A stretch of 64,000 nucleotides of DNA from Levilactobacillus acidifarinae DSM 19394 = JCM 15949 (GTDB lineage: Bacteria; Bacillota; Bacilli; Lactobacillales; Lactobacillaceae), in assembly GCF_001434835.1 (NCBI RefSeq), contig NZ_AZDV01000005.1:124001-188000 (forward strand), given 5' to 3'. Below are positions 32,398 to 40,837 of this stretch, piece after piece. The notes under the pieces are model-generated. The model had not been told where the DNA came from. It searched no databases and saw only the letters and a program-made list of their open reading frames with translations. How positions within the stretch are numbered: the stretch's first letter is position 1; each line of letters opens with the position of its first letter. The position numbers and the translations under genes were made by a program.

Positions 32398-33372
32398 ATG
32401 GCCAATGCAGCGTATCGACAACTCTATATTTTTCAACGACTGTTAACGAATCAGGTGGTTCATAAGACGGCATTAGCTCAACACTTTGGCATTACCCCAC
32501 GCGCGATTCAACGAGATATTAGTCAGTTGCGAACTTTTATTGCCGATCAATGGCCTATGTATCAACTCACGTACCAATCGGAGTATCAGGGGTATACGTT
32601 GACCCTTGACCGGAGTAGCGTTTCAAAAGCATCATTGTTGATTTTGATCAAAATTTTATTAGCTAGTCGGAGTCTGACAACGGATGAAATGCGGCAGACC
32701 ATCGACGGGCTTTTAGCGTTGATTCCTCAAGCGGACCGCGAAGTACTGGTACCTATCATTAAAAATGAACGGTATTACTACACGCCCGTTCACCATCAGC
32801 AACCGCTTTTAACGCGTATTTGGGAGTTAAGTCAACAGATTTTACACCGCCAAACACTGACCATCACGTACGAACGGCTAGGTCATCAGCTGGTTAGCCG
32901 AACCATCTTACCGGAATCTATCATTTTTTCGGAATATTATTTTTACCTAGTGGCCTATTACCCTAAATACAAAACCCACCTTTTTTTCCGTGTCGATCGG
33001 ATTCGGCACGTGCGGGTGGCGACCACCACGATTCAGCGGGACCGAACCGACCGATTCGAAGACGGCCGGTTACGTCAGGTGATTCAATATATGTTATCAG
33101 GGGAACAAACTACAATCCGGTTCGAGTACGCGGGGAGCGTCGAGGCCGCGTTAGATCGGTTCCCTACGGCCAAAGTAATTGGGCAGGGTTCAACGCCCCA
33201 CACGAGGTTAATCGAAACAACGGCAGTTGATCAGGGAGCTAAGGTTTGGTTGTTGGGCCAAGGCCCGATGGTTAAGGTTCTCGCCCCGGCATCGCTAGTG
33301 GCAGAAATGCGAGAACGGATTCAACAGATGCTGGCCAATTATCCGGCATCTGTTGAAGGAAAAAACGGTTAG
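32398..33372 (+). CDS. WYL-domain transcriptional regulator
   Basis: A 324-residue regulator with an N-terminal HTH (NQVVHKTALAQHFGITPRAI) and a WYL-type domain (LTITYERLGHQLVSRTILPE, then YYFYLVAYYP), similar in layout to the regulator at 22545 but clearly diverged. GAAAGGCGGGTTAGG lies before the ATG. It precedes a small secreted-protein gene by 58 bp and could control it. Confidence 0.88.
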   Translation: MANAAYRQLYIFQRLLTNQVVHKTALAQHFGITPRAIQRDISQLRTFIADQWPMYQLTYQSEYQGYTLTLDRSSVSKASLLILIKILLASRSLTTDEMRQTIDGLLALIPQADREVLVPIIKNERYYYTPVHHQQPLLTRIWELSQQILHRQTLTITYERLGHQLVSRTILPESIIFSEYYFYLVAYYPKYKTHLFFRVDRIRHVRVATTTIQRDRTDRFEDGRLRQVIQYMLSGEQTTIRFEYAGSVEAALDRFPTAKVIGQGSTPHTRLIETTAVDQGAKVWLLGQGPMVKVLAPASLVAEMRERIQQMLANYPASVEGKNG

Positions 33373-33430
33373 ATTTGTCATAACGAGTTTTGTAGACTAA
33401 CTGGTAAGAACCGTGAAAGGATGCGAGCGT

Positions 33431-33943
33431 ATGCATAAAATCGTTTCAGTAGGTCTAGTTGTGAGTAGTTTATTGGTGGGGGCCGTCATGACCACTACAA
33501 CGGTACAAGCCAAGACTTACCGGACAAATCCGTGGACGTTACGTCATCACCGTTACTGGTACTCGTATCAGCAAGATGTGAACGGTCATTGGCACTACTC
33601 TCGGCTACACTTTACCAAGAAAACCGTTTATTTTGCTGATAAAACTAAACGAACGGGAAAGTGGCACCACAGTCACATTAGTCCGCAGCATTATTTTGTA
33701 ACCAAACATAATGGCTGGTACAACTTCGGTTACAAGGGAACCGATATCATCAATACTTACGTCATGCGTGCTGAGTGGAAAAACTTAGATGGCCATCGAC
33801 ATTGGACGTTGGGGTCGGTGGACTTTTCTAATAATCGGGGCGGTTTACAGGTAGATCCACCATTTACCACCTGGATCTATACTACGTATCTGAATAGTGA
33901 AGGTTGGTACTATGACTTGACTCATGAGCCAAATTTTAGATAA
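33431..33943 (+). CDS. Small secreted protein, aromatic- and His-rich
   Basis: A 170-residue protein with signal peptide MHKIVSVGLVVSSLLVGAVM and likely cleavage after VQA near residue 27. The mature part is rich in Tyr, Trp and His (HHRYWYSYQQDVNGHWHYSR, LHFTKKTVYF) and follows the same strand order as the other small secreted proteins. ATG 33431 has AAAGGA at 10 bp. Function unknown. Confidence 0.7.
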   Translation: MHKIVSVGLVVSSLLVGAVMTTTTVQAKTYRTNPWTLRHHRYWYSYQQDVNGHWHYSRLHFTKKTVYFADKTKRTGKWHHSHISPQHYFVTKHNGWYNFGYKGTDIINTYVMRAEWKNLDGHRHWTLGSVDFSNNRGGLQVDPPFTTWIYTTYLNSEGWYYDLTHEPNFR

Positions 33944-33995
33944 AAAAGGCCTCATGCCCCAAACCGATTACCTAGTTTGGAGCATGAGGCCTTTT
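33944..33995. terminator. Strong bidirectional terminator
   Basis: AAAAGGCCTCATGC pairs with GCATGAGGCCTTTT, extended by CCAAAC with GTTTGG. It separates the secreted-protein gene from the plasmid-derived segment. Confidence 0.9.
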
Positions 33996-34009
33996 GAATA
34001 GACGTTACG

Positions 34010-34837
34010 TTAGTTTTGGTTATAGCCGAATGATCTGGTCATTAGCGTCTTTTTCCACCAGCTTTCGCGAGCCAGGATGGTGTCGTCGTCAACGCGACTA
34101 TTGTAATTTTCTAGAATAGAGTATTGGAAATATTGCTGAATATGCTCGAAAGTGAGGGCTTTTAAACCTTCGTTGCCACCATGTCCCGTTTTTACATAGG
34201 TGGTCCAGCGGCTTAGCAACATATTTTCCTTTGAAGTTGCAGAACCAACGTATAATTTACCGTTACTGGTATCTGTAATCAAATAGACCGCTTTTTGATT
34301 TTCCAGAGCAGCAATCCAATCCGGTTTCTGATGGTCAATAACTTGTTTAAGTTGAGCGTATGACAAGCGAACGTTTTCGTAACCTGGAAAGGCATCGTCT
34401 TGGAGAACTTCTGGGAGAATTTGATCTACCGTTAAGTCATCTAAAATAGATTCAGCCCAACGATTGGTTGTCATGGCCTGGTTGTGGAAATGGACGATAA
34501 CGCGACCGTAATAGGCGGCATATTCCGCTAGGTCATGGCTCTTGTAGCCAACTGCATCCGTGGCAGGAAAAGACTCTGTGATTTCAGCCACCGTAGTTAG
34601 CAACCAAAGGTCTGGGTTATTGCTCAGACGGACAAGTCCAACCATTGTTGTGCCAACGGGAAAATCGTTATTGCCGCTGTTACCTTTATGCAATAACCAG
34701 CCATGGTTGATGGCGTCTGGATTTTGTTTGTAGACCTCTAAAGGATCCTCTTCACCATTGCTCACGTTGAAATTAATCTTAACGTGTTTCAGGTCTGACA
34801 AATGTAGTAAGTCATTTAGCTTAATGGTTGACTTCAA
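34010..34837 (-). CDS. GIY-YIG nuclease-family protein
   Basis: A 275-residue protein. The last 90 residues form a GIY-YIG domain: VYLITDTSNGKLYVGSATS carries the two-strand motif, RWTTYVKTGHGG the second block, and ARESWWKKTL the catalytic Glu region. The first 180 residues are unknown. The start is uncertain: GGAG abuts the ATG at 34846 and has normal spacing to TTG 34837, which I prefer. It is the first of three minus-strand genes that look plasmid-borne. Confidence 0.75.
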   Translation of the reverse strand: MKSTIKLNDLLHLSDLKHVKINFNVSNGEEDPLEVYKQNPDAINHGWLLHKGNSGNNDFPVGTTMVGLVRLSNNPDLWLLTTVAEITESFPATDAVGYKSHDLAEYAAYYGRVIVHFHNQAMTTNRWAESILDDLTVDQILPEVLQDDAFPGYENVRLSYAQLKQVIDHQKPDWIAALENQKAVYLITDTSNGKLYVGSATSKENMLLSRWTTYVKTGHGGNEGLKALTFEHIQQYFQYSILENYNSRVDDDTILARESWWKKTLMTRSFGYNQN

Positions 34838-34912
34838 ATTAATCATCTCCAAATTTTAAGAAAGCGCTTTCTATGATAGTTTAACATATTTAAGTTACTT
34901 AATCGTAATCGA

Positions 34913-35380
34913 TTAGTCTTGAGAAAATTCGGGATCTAGAAACGATTTTGAATTTGGGTGAAAAATCGTGTAGCCTTCTTGGGCCACGCGAATGGAGACC
35001 TGCCCACCGTAATCGTACCAGTCAAGAACAAAGCGTAAAACATAGAGGACGTGAATGACCCAACTGTCAGGCGTTTGGTCGAAGAAACTATGAATGTGGT
35101 GTTCCGTTTGTGCTTGAGTTAGATAAATTACTCGTTGAGATAAGGTGACACGGGGATCACAAACGGTTTCGATAGGTGGTACCGGCTGGTTGAATTGGTC
35201 GACTAGTGAATGATTAAAAATTTCAAGTAGTTTCGGGATGTGTTTAATAAACGTTGGGGTGACTCTTCGGGGGTGAGAATAGTCGGTTTGGGGATTTTGG
35301 GCACCAAACAGAAAATTGATCACGGCTATTCCCCGAGGATCGTTCAAAATATCGTCTGCATGGTCAGTAATTGGTAACAT
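34913..35380 (-). CDS. Unknown protein next to the plasmid initiator
   Basis: A 155-residue soluble protein, family not recognised. AAGGAG lies 9 bp before ATG 35380. It sits 110 bp downstream of the Rep_3 initiator on the same strand, so it is probably part of the plasmid backbone, possibly in copy control or maintenance, but nothing in its sequence shows this. Confidence 0.5.
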   Translation of the reverse strand: MLPITDHADDILNDPRGIAVINFLFGAQNPQTDYSHPRRVTPTFIKHIPKLLEIFNHSLVDQFNQPVPPIETVCDPRVTLSQRVIYLTQAQTEHHIHSFFDQTPDSWVIHVLYVLRFVLDWYDYGGQVSIRVAQEGYTIFHPNSKSFLDPEFSQD

Positions 35381-35489
35381 CGTAGCCATCTCCTTAAAGT
35401 CGATTGTGACTCTAAGAATAGCTACCTGATATGGTCATAACCAACGTAAATGGCAAGGGGTGACTGATTAGGACCCATCAGAGAAAGGA

Positions 35490-36425
35490 TTAGTCTGTGA
35501 GTTTAAAAATGGGAATTTGGGGTAGTTGGCGTTGTTGTTCCAGTCGATTTTGCTGTACGCGACGGTGGGCTTCCGGCCCATTAAGCGCCCCGTTAGCTAA
35601 GATTCGACGTTCGGTTTCGTCAAACTGGTTGGCAGTAGCTGGATTTTTAGCCGTTGCGATTTCCGAGAGACGGTTAATCCGTGCAAGTTGATGGGACGTC
35701 ACATTTTTTAACCGGGGGAGGGGATCAAAACTTAACTGGTATTTCGTATATGAATAACCTTCCTTGATCGGGGTAATCTTAAAATTAGGAATTAACCCGT
35801 TAGTATTGAGTTGTTTAACGGTTGGTTTAATAATTTGGCGGGTCACTTCAGCGGTTTTCATAGTTTGGGGAATTCCTAAGCGCCGCCGAAAGTCCTCAAC
35901 GGAAATTGTAATGGTTCGACCGGTGGTCCGCCACTGCATGACCATGAGATAAATCATCTTGGCATATTTACTGTTGAGGCGGACCCAATCGGGTTGAAGG
36001 AAGAGAGTGAAGTTATTAGTCAAGTCATTTAATACGCCTAGAACCCTACGGTTGACAGTTACCGTAACGTCACCGGTCACGGTATCCGCTTCAATGTTGT
36101 AGAATAATTGACCTTCGCCAATCTTAGTTCCGTGTTTGTAGCTGACGGAGAAGTGCCGAATTTGACGGGTTGCGTTAAGCACCATCTTGGCAAAGCGTTT
36201 GGTACTTCGATTTTTGTACTGCATCAGTTCACGTAAGGCGGAATAGCTGAGGTGGATTTCATCGGCTTCGCGTTCAACGATTTGGGCGCAGATGGCGGTA
36301 AATAGATTCATCTCTACAACGGAGAGGGAGGCTAAACTAATGTCGTTCATGGCATTGTCCCACTTAACGACGTCGTAGCCTAAGGGATGTGACGCTTGTT
36401 GAACTGAGGATTCTGAGAAGGACAT
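35490..36425 (-). CDS. Rep_3-family plasmid replication initiator (RepB-like)
   Basis: A 311-residue initiator of theta-replicating plasmids: two winged-helix domains, the first with LASLSVVEMNLFTAICAQI and STKRFAKMVL, the second with RLNSKYAKMIYLMVMQWR, then TISVEDFRRRLGIP and a recognition helix region. These match the lactobacillus RepB/Rep_3 group. AGGTGG precedes the ATG. The upstream 36652-36994 region has iterons, so the replicon is complete on sight. Finding it inside a chromosome-type gene context indicates an integrated plasmid. Confidence 0.88.
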   Translation of the reverse strand: MSFSESSVQQASHPLGYDVVKWDNAMNDISLASLSVVEMNLFTAICAQIVEREADEIHLSYSALRELMQYKNRSTKRFAKMVLNATRQIRHFSVSYKHGTKIGEGQLFYNIEADTVTGDVTVTVNRRVLGVLNDLTNNFTLFLQPDWVRLNSKYAKMIYLMVMQWRTTGRTITISVEDFRRRLGIPQTMKTAEVTRQIIKPTVKQLNTNGLIPNFKITPIKEGYSYTKYQLSFDPLPRLKNVTSHQLARINRLSEIATAKNPATANQFDETERRILANGALNGPEAHRRVQQNRLEQQRQLPQIPIFKLTD

Positions 36426-36651
36426 GACAGTTCCACCTGGCTTTCGAAAATTTTAGTGTTCACAATTTACCATGGTATTGGCGGACAAAACAAGGGAGAA
36501 AAGTCAGGTTTGTTACGCGACACCCACTCTGGAATTACTCGAAAAAATTTTTAGACTGGTGGTCCTTTCTGGGGTTCTTTAGGACGTCTTTGTCTCCTTT
36601 GGGGTTCCTTTAAAGAGCTAGAAACCGTTGGAAAATATGGCGCTATTTTCC

Positions 36652-36994
36652 TTTAGGTGGGGGTGATGTTACATCTAAGTGGGGCTTACGTAACGCGATG
36701 GTGGGGATGACGTTACAATTAAGTGAGGGTGGCGTAACAACTTCCTGTAGGTTCCGTAACTTGCAGGCTTCAATCGTTATAAAGTGTGTGCAGATACCGG
36801 CTGAGGTTTGTTTGAACGGTGACAGTAGTGTATTTAGGTGGGTATCACGTAACGGCCTGTTACGTGATACCCACCTAAATGGTAAAAAGGATGGTTTGAG
36901 ATTAGTTAAGTGGGAATCAATCTAGGAATTTAGATGGGGGTCTCGTCACAAACTTTTTTTGACGGATTATTTTGTGACGTAAGACCCACCTAAA
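36652..36994. repeat. Plasmid origin iterons
   Basis: Four 21-bp repeats of the type TTTAGGTGGG-nn-T-n-ACGTnAC start at 36652, 36674, 36696 and 36718, a 22-bp period, and a decayed fifth ends at 36760. Two inverted pairs follow: 36832-36853 with 36859-36880 (22-bp perfect arms) and 36929-36949 with 36974-36994. Direct plus inverted iterons next to a Rep_3 gene are the usual theta origin and rep operator. The remaining bases of 36426-37100 show no gene. Confidence 0.85.
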
Positions 36995-37102
36995 CGATTA
37001 GTCGTTATGACGGTTGAAAGACATTGAACCTATTAAACTGTAGGGGGATTTTTTAGAGGAGTGGCTGCGAAGATTTCATAATGGAAAAATAAGTACACAA
37101 GT

Positions 37103-37142
37103 AAAAAACACGTCCTAGACAAATTTAATGGTCTAAGACGTG
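37103..37142 (-). terminator. Terminator of the ClC-type gene
   Basis: CACGTC-TAGAC pairs with GTCTA-GACGTG; on the minus strand it is followed by a T run. Confidence 0.75.
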
Positions 37143-37167
37143 CCAGTACATATTAGCGATTAAGTTA

Positions 37168-38391
37168 TTATCCTGCCTGGCCCCGCTGACACCACATCCG
37201 CCATCCCCGCTGTCCGCCCCAGCGCAACCCCAACACCAATGCAATCACTGGCAAGAGGTTGGCCGGGAAGAACAAAGCGATGAAGATGCCGGCGACCCAA
37301 ATGTTGCCCAGCAGGCTAGTAGCCAGGCTCGTCGCTACGACGGCCACGATAAGCAGGGCGTCAAAGCCCGGCAGCAATTGGGCCAGACCGAAGCCAAACA
37401 GAATTGACGCAAACGCAATTGGGAAGATGTCCCCCCCAATCCAGCCGGTCGCCAAGCACAATTGAAGGAAAATCAATTTTAAGACGGCGGCCGCCAGAAT
37501 CACCGCCGCGGTCTGGTGGCCGTTCACCCGGGGAATCAGCGCCATGAACGTTTGCCCGGAAAATAACAGGCGTGGTCCCAAAATGGCGAATAAGAAAATC
37601 ACGGCAGCGCCCAGAAACGGCCGCGGAAATCGTTGAGGCAGTCGTTGCAGCAGAGCGTGCAACTGGCGACTGCCCCAATGGTACAGCCACCCCACCAGTA
37701 GACTCACCAGCAGAATCGGGATCACCACCCAGAGCTGTTGCCAGGTCCAGTGCGAAGCCCCCATCTTGGTGATAAACGAGGGATGGCCGATGGCTCGCAT
37801 CAGCAGAAAGAAGGCCACCAGCCCGTTGGCGATAAAGAGCGCATTGAGCTTCTTCGCTCCGAGTTGTTCGGTGGGCACACTATGCGTCGAACGGTAGCGT
37901 TGAAGGTGACCAGTCGGTGCGATTAGCCACCAGAGTTGCCGGTAGACCGGCACCGTTTTGAGCGTCTCGTGATTAAAGTAGAAATAGCGTAGCCGGTCCA
38001 TTTCCCACACGGACAGGGACACCACGGCGCCTAACAGCGCGGCTTCGGGCCCGACGCCCGCGCCACCGGCTAAAATGACCAGCGCGACGGCCAAATTTTT
38101 AAAGGTGTCGCGGTACTGCACGGTCTGGGTCTGCCGCAATTCGGCCATGGCTTGGTGCGCGGTGGCGGGCATGGGCCCCCAGCGCCGATTGAGGCGGGCT
38201 AGCAGCCAGGCGCCCAGACCACATAATAGTAAGTAGTAGGGCCAATCGATGGTTAATTTTGCCGGGATCGTGGTCCAAAAAAGGGTGATCAATTCCCCCT
38301 CCAGAATCATGAAGACACCGGACACCGCGGCAATCAGAACGCTGAGGAGTAGTCCGGCGCACGTTAGACGAATGAGTTGTGGTTTGGTCAT
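37168..38391 (-). CDS. ClC-family chloride channel/antiporter-like protein
   Basis: A 407-residue protein with about ten hydrophobic segments. ClC-type motifs: GAGVGPEAALLG (the G-x-G-x-G-P-E loop, near residue 110) and GWIGGDIFP (like GGxFxP). The second Glu needed for proton coupling is not clear. ClC proteins move chloride or fluoride. GC content is noticeably high compared with the plasmid segment next door. The start ATG follows GGAGG. Confidence 0.85.
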   Translation of the reverse strand: MTKPQLIRLTCAGLLLSVLIAAVSGVFMILEGELITLFWTTIPAKLTIDWPYYLLLCGLGAWLLARLNRRWGPMPATAHQAMAELRQTQTVQYRDTFKNLAVALVILAGGAGVGPEAALLGAVVSLSVWEMDRLRYFYFNHETLKTVPVYRQLWWLIAPTGHLQRYRSTHSVPTEQLGAKKLNALFIANGLVAFFLLMRAIGHPSFITKMGASHWTWQQLWVVIPILLVSLLVGWLYHWGSRQLHALLQRLPQRFPRPFLGAAVIFLFAILGPRLLFSGQTFMALIPRVNGHQTAAVILAAAVLKLIFLQLCLATGWIGGDIFPIAFASILFGFGLAQLLPGFDALLIVAVVATSLATSLLGNIWVAGIFIALFFPANLLPVIALVLGLRWGGQRGWRMWCQRGQAG

Positions 38392-38498
38392 GTGAAGCCT
38401 CCCGTAAACAGGTTGTTAGGTTCAGTCTAGCAAACCTGGCCATGAGATGAAAATGAGGGGGCTTAACTAATTTGAGTTGTACGGTTCAGCGATTAGCT

Positions 38499-39833
38499 CT
38501 AACTCTTCCGTTTCCCCGTCAAGGCTAGCCCCGTCACCACTGCGACCATGGCTAACGCGATCATGAGGGCGACGCGAAACTGACTAGCAATGGCTTGCGC
38601 GGAGAACAGACTGGCGGCAACGTTGACCATCAACGCCAGCCCTAATACCCCACCCAATTGATGGGCGGCATTGACCAGCCCGGAGGCCACGCCGGACCGG
38701 TCGGCTGAGACGTGGTCGATACCCATGTTGGTTAAGGGCGCGAGCGCCAATCCCTGACCAATCCCGATGATCATCATGGGGATCCCAACGCTAGGCCAAT
38801 AAGTCTGGCCGAACGTAATCAAGGCTAGCGCGAAGCCGACAAACTCCACGGCCACGGCTGCGACCAGCACGCGTTTATTTTGCCACCGGTCGATCAAGCG
38901 GGGCACGATCATCGCACCCAGAAACATGGTCAGCGACAACGGTAGGTAGGCCAGGCCAACCTTAAACGGTGTGTAGTGCCGGGCCTGTTGCAGGTATTCC
39001 GAGATAAAGAACCAATAGCCCATGACCGCCCCGTTGAGGATGGCCCGACTGAGGTATCCGTTGGTGCGGGTCCAGTTGTTAAAGATGTTGAGTGGCAAAA
39101 TGGGGTGGGCACTCCGTTTTTCGGTCACCACGAAGCCGGCCAAAATCACCAGAGCAACGAGTAAGGTCACCAGCGGTTGAGTCGCACCGTTAAGGGCGTA
39201 CACCAATAAACCACAGCCGAGTACCGAGGTCAGCGTGCCCCAGACATCCAGGGGACTGGGCGTAGGAGTCGGGCTCTCGCGTAAGGCCCACCAGGCCAAG
39301 CCCAGCATGAGCAGGCACAGGGGCACGTTGAGGTAAAAGCCGATCCGCCAAGATAGGTAGCTGGCCAAAACGCCCCCGACAACCAGGCCGACGCTAGACC
39401 CCAAGCCGGCCACGGAGCTGTACCAGGCGATGGCCTTGACCAGACCGGAACCCGTAAAGTAGTCGATCAGTAACGCCATACTGGTCGGGGCCAATAACGC
39501 CGAGCCAATCCCTTGAAGGAACCGCGCGGTAATCATGACGAGGCCGTTGGGCGCCAAGCCGGAGAGTAGTGAGCCAACCATAAAGATGACTAGTGCGAGG
39601 TTTAAGATACGTCGCCGACTCAGCGCGTCACTGAGCCGCCCGCCGATGAGTAAAAAGCTCCCAAAGGCGAGGCCGTAGGCGTTTTGAACCCACGGCAAGG
39701 TGACCTGGGTGAGGGAAAGGTCCGCGGTAAGTTTAGTTAAACTGGTGAGGACGATGGAATTGGAGAGTGCGGTTAAAAAGTAGCTGAGCATCGCAATGAT
39801 TAAAACGATGCGTTGACGGGATTGTGCTGACAT
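38499..39833 (-). CDS. MFS drug transporter (DHA2-like, 14 helices)
   Basis: A 444-residue major facilitator with motif A IGGRLSDALSRRRIL between helices 2 and 3, and the antiporter motif C-like GLGSSVGLVVGGVL. Hydropathy suggests 12-14 helices as in DHA2 exporters. Divergent from TetR at 39921, and a 14-bp palindrome lies just before its start, so export is probably induced by a TetR ligand. Its close paralogue is the MFS at 44443. Confidence 0.9.
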   Translation of the reverse strand: MSAQSRQRIVLIIAMLSYFLTALSNSIVLTSLTKLTADLSLTQVTLPWVQNAYGLAFGSFLLIGGRLSDALSRRRILNLALVIFMVGSLLSGLAPNGLVMITARFLQGIGSALLAPTSMALLIDYFTGSGLVKAIAWYSSVAGLGSSVGLVVGGVLASYLSWRIGFYLNVPLCLLMLGLAWWALRESPTPTPSPLDVWGTLTSVLGCGLLVYALNGATQPLVTLLVALVILAGFVVTEKRSAHPILPLNIFNNWTRTNGYLSRAILNGAVMGYWFFISEYLQQARHYTPFKVGLAYLPLSLTMFLGAMIVPRLIDRWQNKRVLVAAVAVEFVGFALALITFGQTYWPSVGIPMMIIGIGQGLALAPLTNMGIDHVSADRSGVASGLVNAAHQLGGVLGLALMVNVAASLFSAQAIASQFRVALMIALAMVAVVTGLALTGKRKS

Positions 39834-39847
39834 GAAAAAATCCTTTC

Positions 39848-39880
39848 CGGAATATATTCCGTTTAGTATAATGCTATACT
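39848..39880. promoter_or_regulatory. TetR operators and divergent promoter
   Basis: The perfect palindrome CGGAATATATTCCG (39848-39861) and the inverted repeat AGTATA/TATACT (39865-39880, containing a -10 TATAAT at 39867-39872) lie between the MFS and tetR genes. Confidence 0.6.
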
Positions 39881-39920
39881 AGAAGGAAAAATCGACTCTG
39901 TCAATCAGGAGATGATCACG

Positions 39921-40478
39921 ATGCGACAGGATGCTCAGCAAAATCGACAAAAAATTCTCACCACGGCTAACCAACTTTTTCGCGAACAAACGGCGGCTAA
40001 TGTCACCATGGCGCAACTTGCTAAGGCCGCCCAGGTCGGGGTCGGGACGTTATACCGTAATTTTCCCACCAAGGGCGATCTTTTTTTAGCCCTGGCCTAT
40101 GACCAATTAGGCAGTTATGTCAGTCAGCAACGGGCCTATTTAACGACTCACCCACTTGATCGACCGGCGCTGAAGCACGCGCTAAGGGCCTACCTGGCTT
40201 TTCGGGAGAACCGTTATCAGGTCCTGCCCAAAGGGAGTTTGGAGCCGGCAAGTCAGTATTATCAACGACCAGATTATCAAGACTTAGTCCACCTCTTTGC
40301 GGATCTGATTCAGGGGGCCGACCCGCAATTGGCGCCGGCCGCGGTGACGTTTAAGGCGGACATGCTCATTGCCTTTTTCCGGAGTGATAGCTACGCGTTA
40401 CAACGCGACGTACGGCATTATTCGGAGACGGAAATCTTGGATCAGGTGATGACGATTCTGTTCCCGGTGAGTTCCTAG
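39921..40478 (+). CDS. TetR-family regulator of the MFS exporter
   Basis: A 185-residue regulator with the TetR HTH (NVTMAQLAKAAQVGVGTLYRNFPTKGDLF, residues 27-55). The C-terminal ligand domain carries AALKHALRAYL-type helices and a likely dimer helix at the end. ATG 39921 is preferred over 39912 because CAGGAG lies 9 bp upstream. Divergent from the MFS gene, which it probably represses. Confidence 0.88.
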   Translation: MRQDAQQNRQKILTTANQLFREQTAANVTMAQLAKAAQVGVGTLYRNFPTKGDLFLALAYDQLGSYVSQQRAYLTTHPLDRPALKHALRAYLAFRENRYQVLPKGSLEPASQYYQRPDYQDLVHLFADLIQGADPQLAPAAVTFKADMLIAFFRSDSYALQRDVRHYSETEILDQVMTILFPVSS

Positions 40479-40740
40479 AGATGGGGGATGTGCTCTTGAA
40501 CCATGCCAGGGGCACGGTTACCTTAAGTCGATCCGGTGACAACGCGGTTAAATGGGAACGTGGCGATGATTTTGGCCGGCCCCGTCAGGCTAACGGAAAA
40601 CTAGGCCACGAACCGTGGCTGAACGAAAAGGGTTCGGAAGCAAAGTCCCGAACTCTATTTTTGTTTCCGAATGGCTGGTGTCGAAACGTGCACCCAAAGG
40701 TCATTCAGGGATCGATTTGGTTATAGGGAACTGCCACATA

Positions 40741-40780
40741 AAAATAGAGCCGAGGACCAAGGTCCTGGACTCTATTTTTT
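40741..40780. terminator. Terminator between tetR and the BspA-like gene
   Basis: AAAATAGAG-CGAGGACC pairs with GGTCCT-G-CTCTATTTT and then T. The 40479-40740 stretch holds no supported gene, only a partial copy of the right arm (ACTCTATTTTTGT at about 40651). Confidence 0.8.
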
Positions 40781-40837
40781 GTGGTAGCTTCAATCGGCAA
40801 CTGGTTTCGTTCTTAGCGGATTAATAACGGTAGGCTC

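Noticed and set aside
40481-40824. Two overlapping plus-strand frames of 69-81 codons
   Set aside because: No domain, poor RBS, and the second runs through a terminator.
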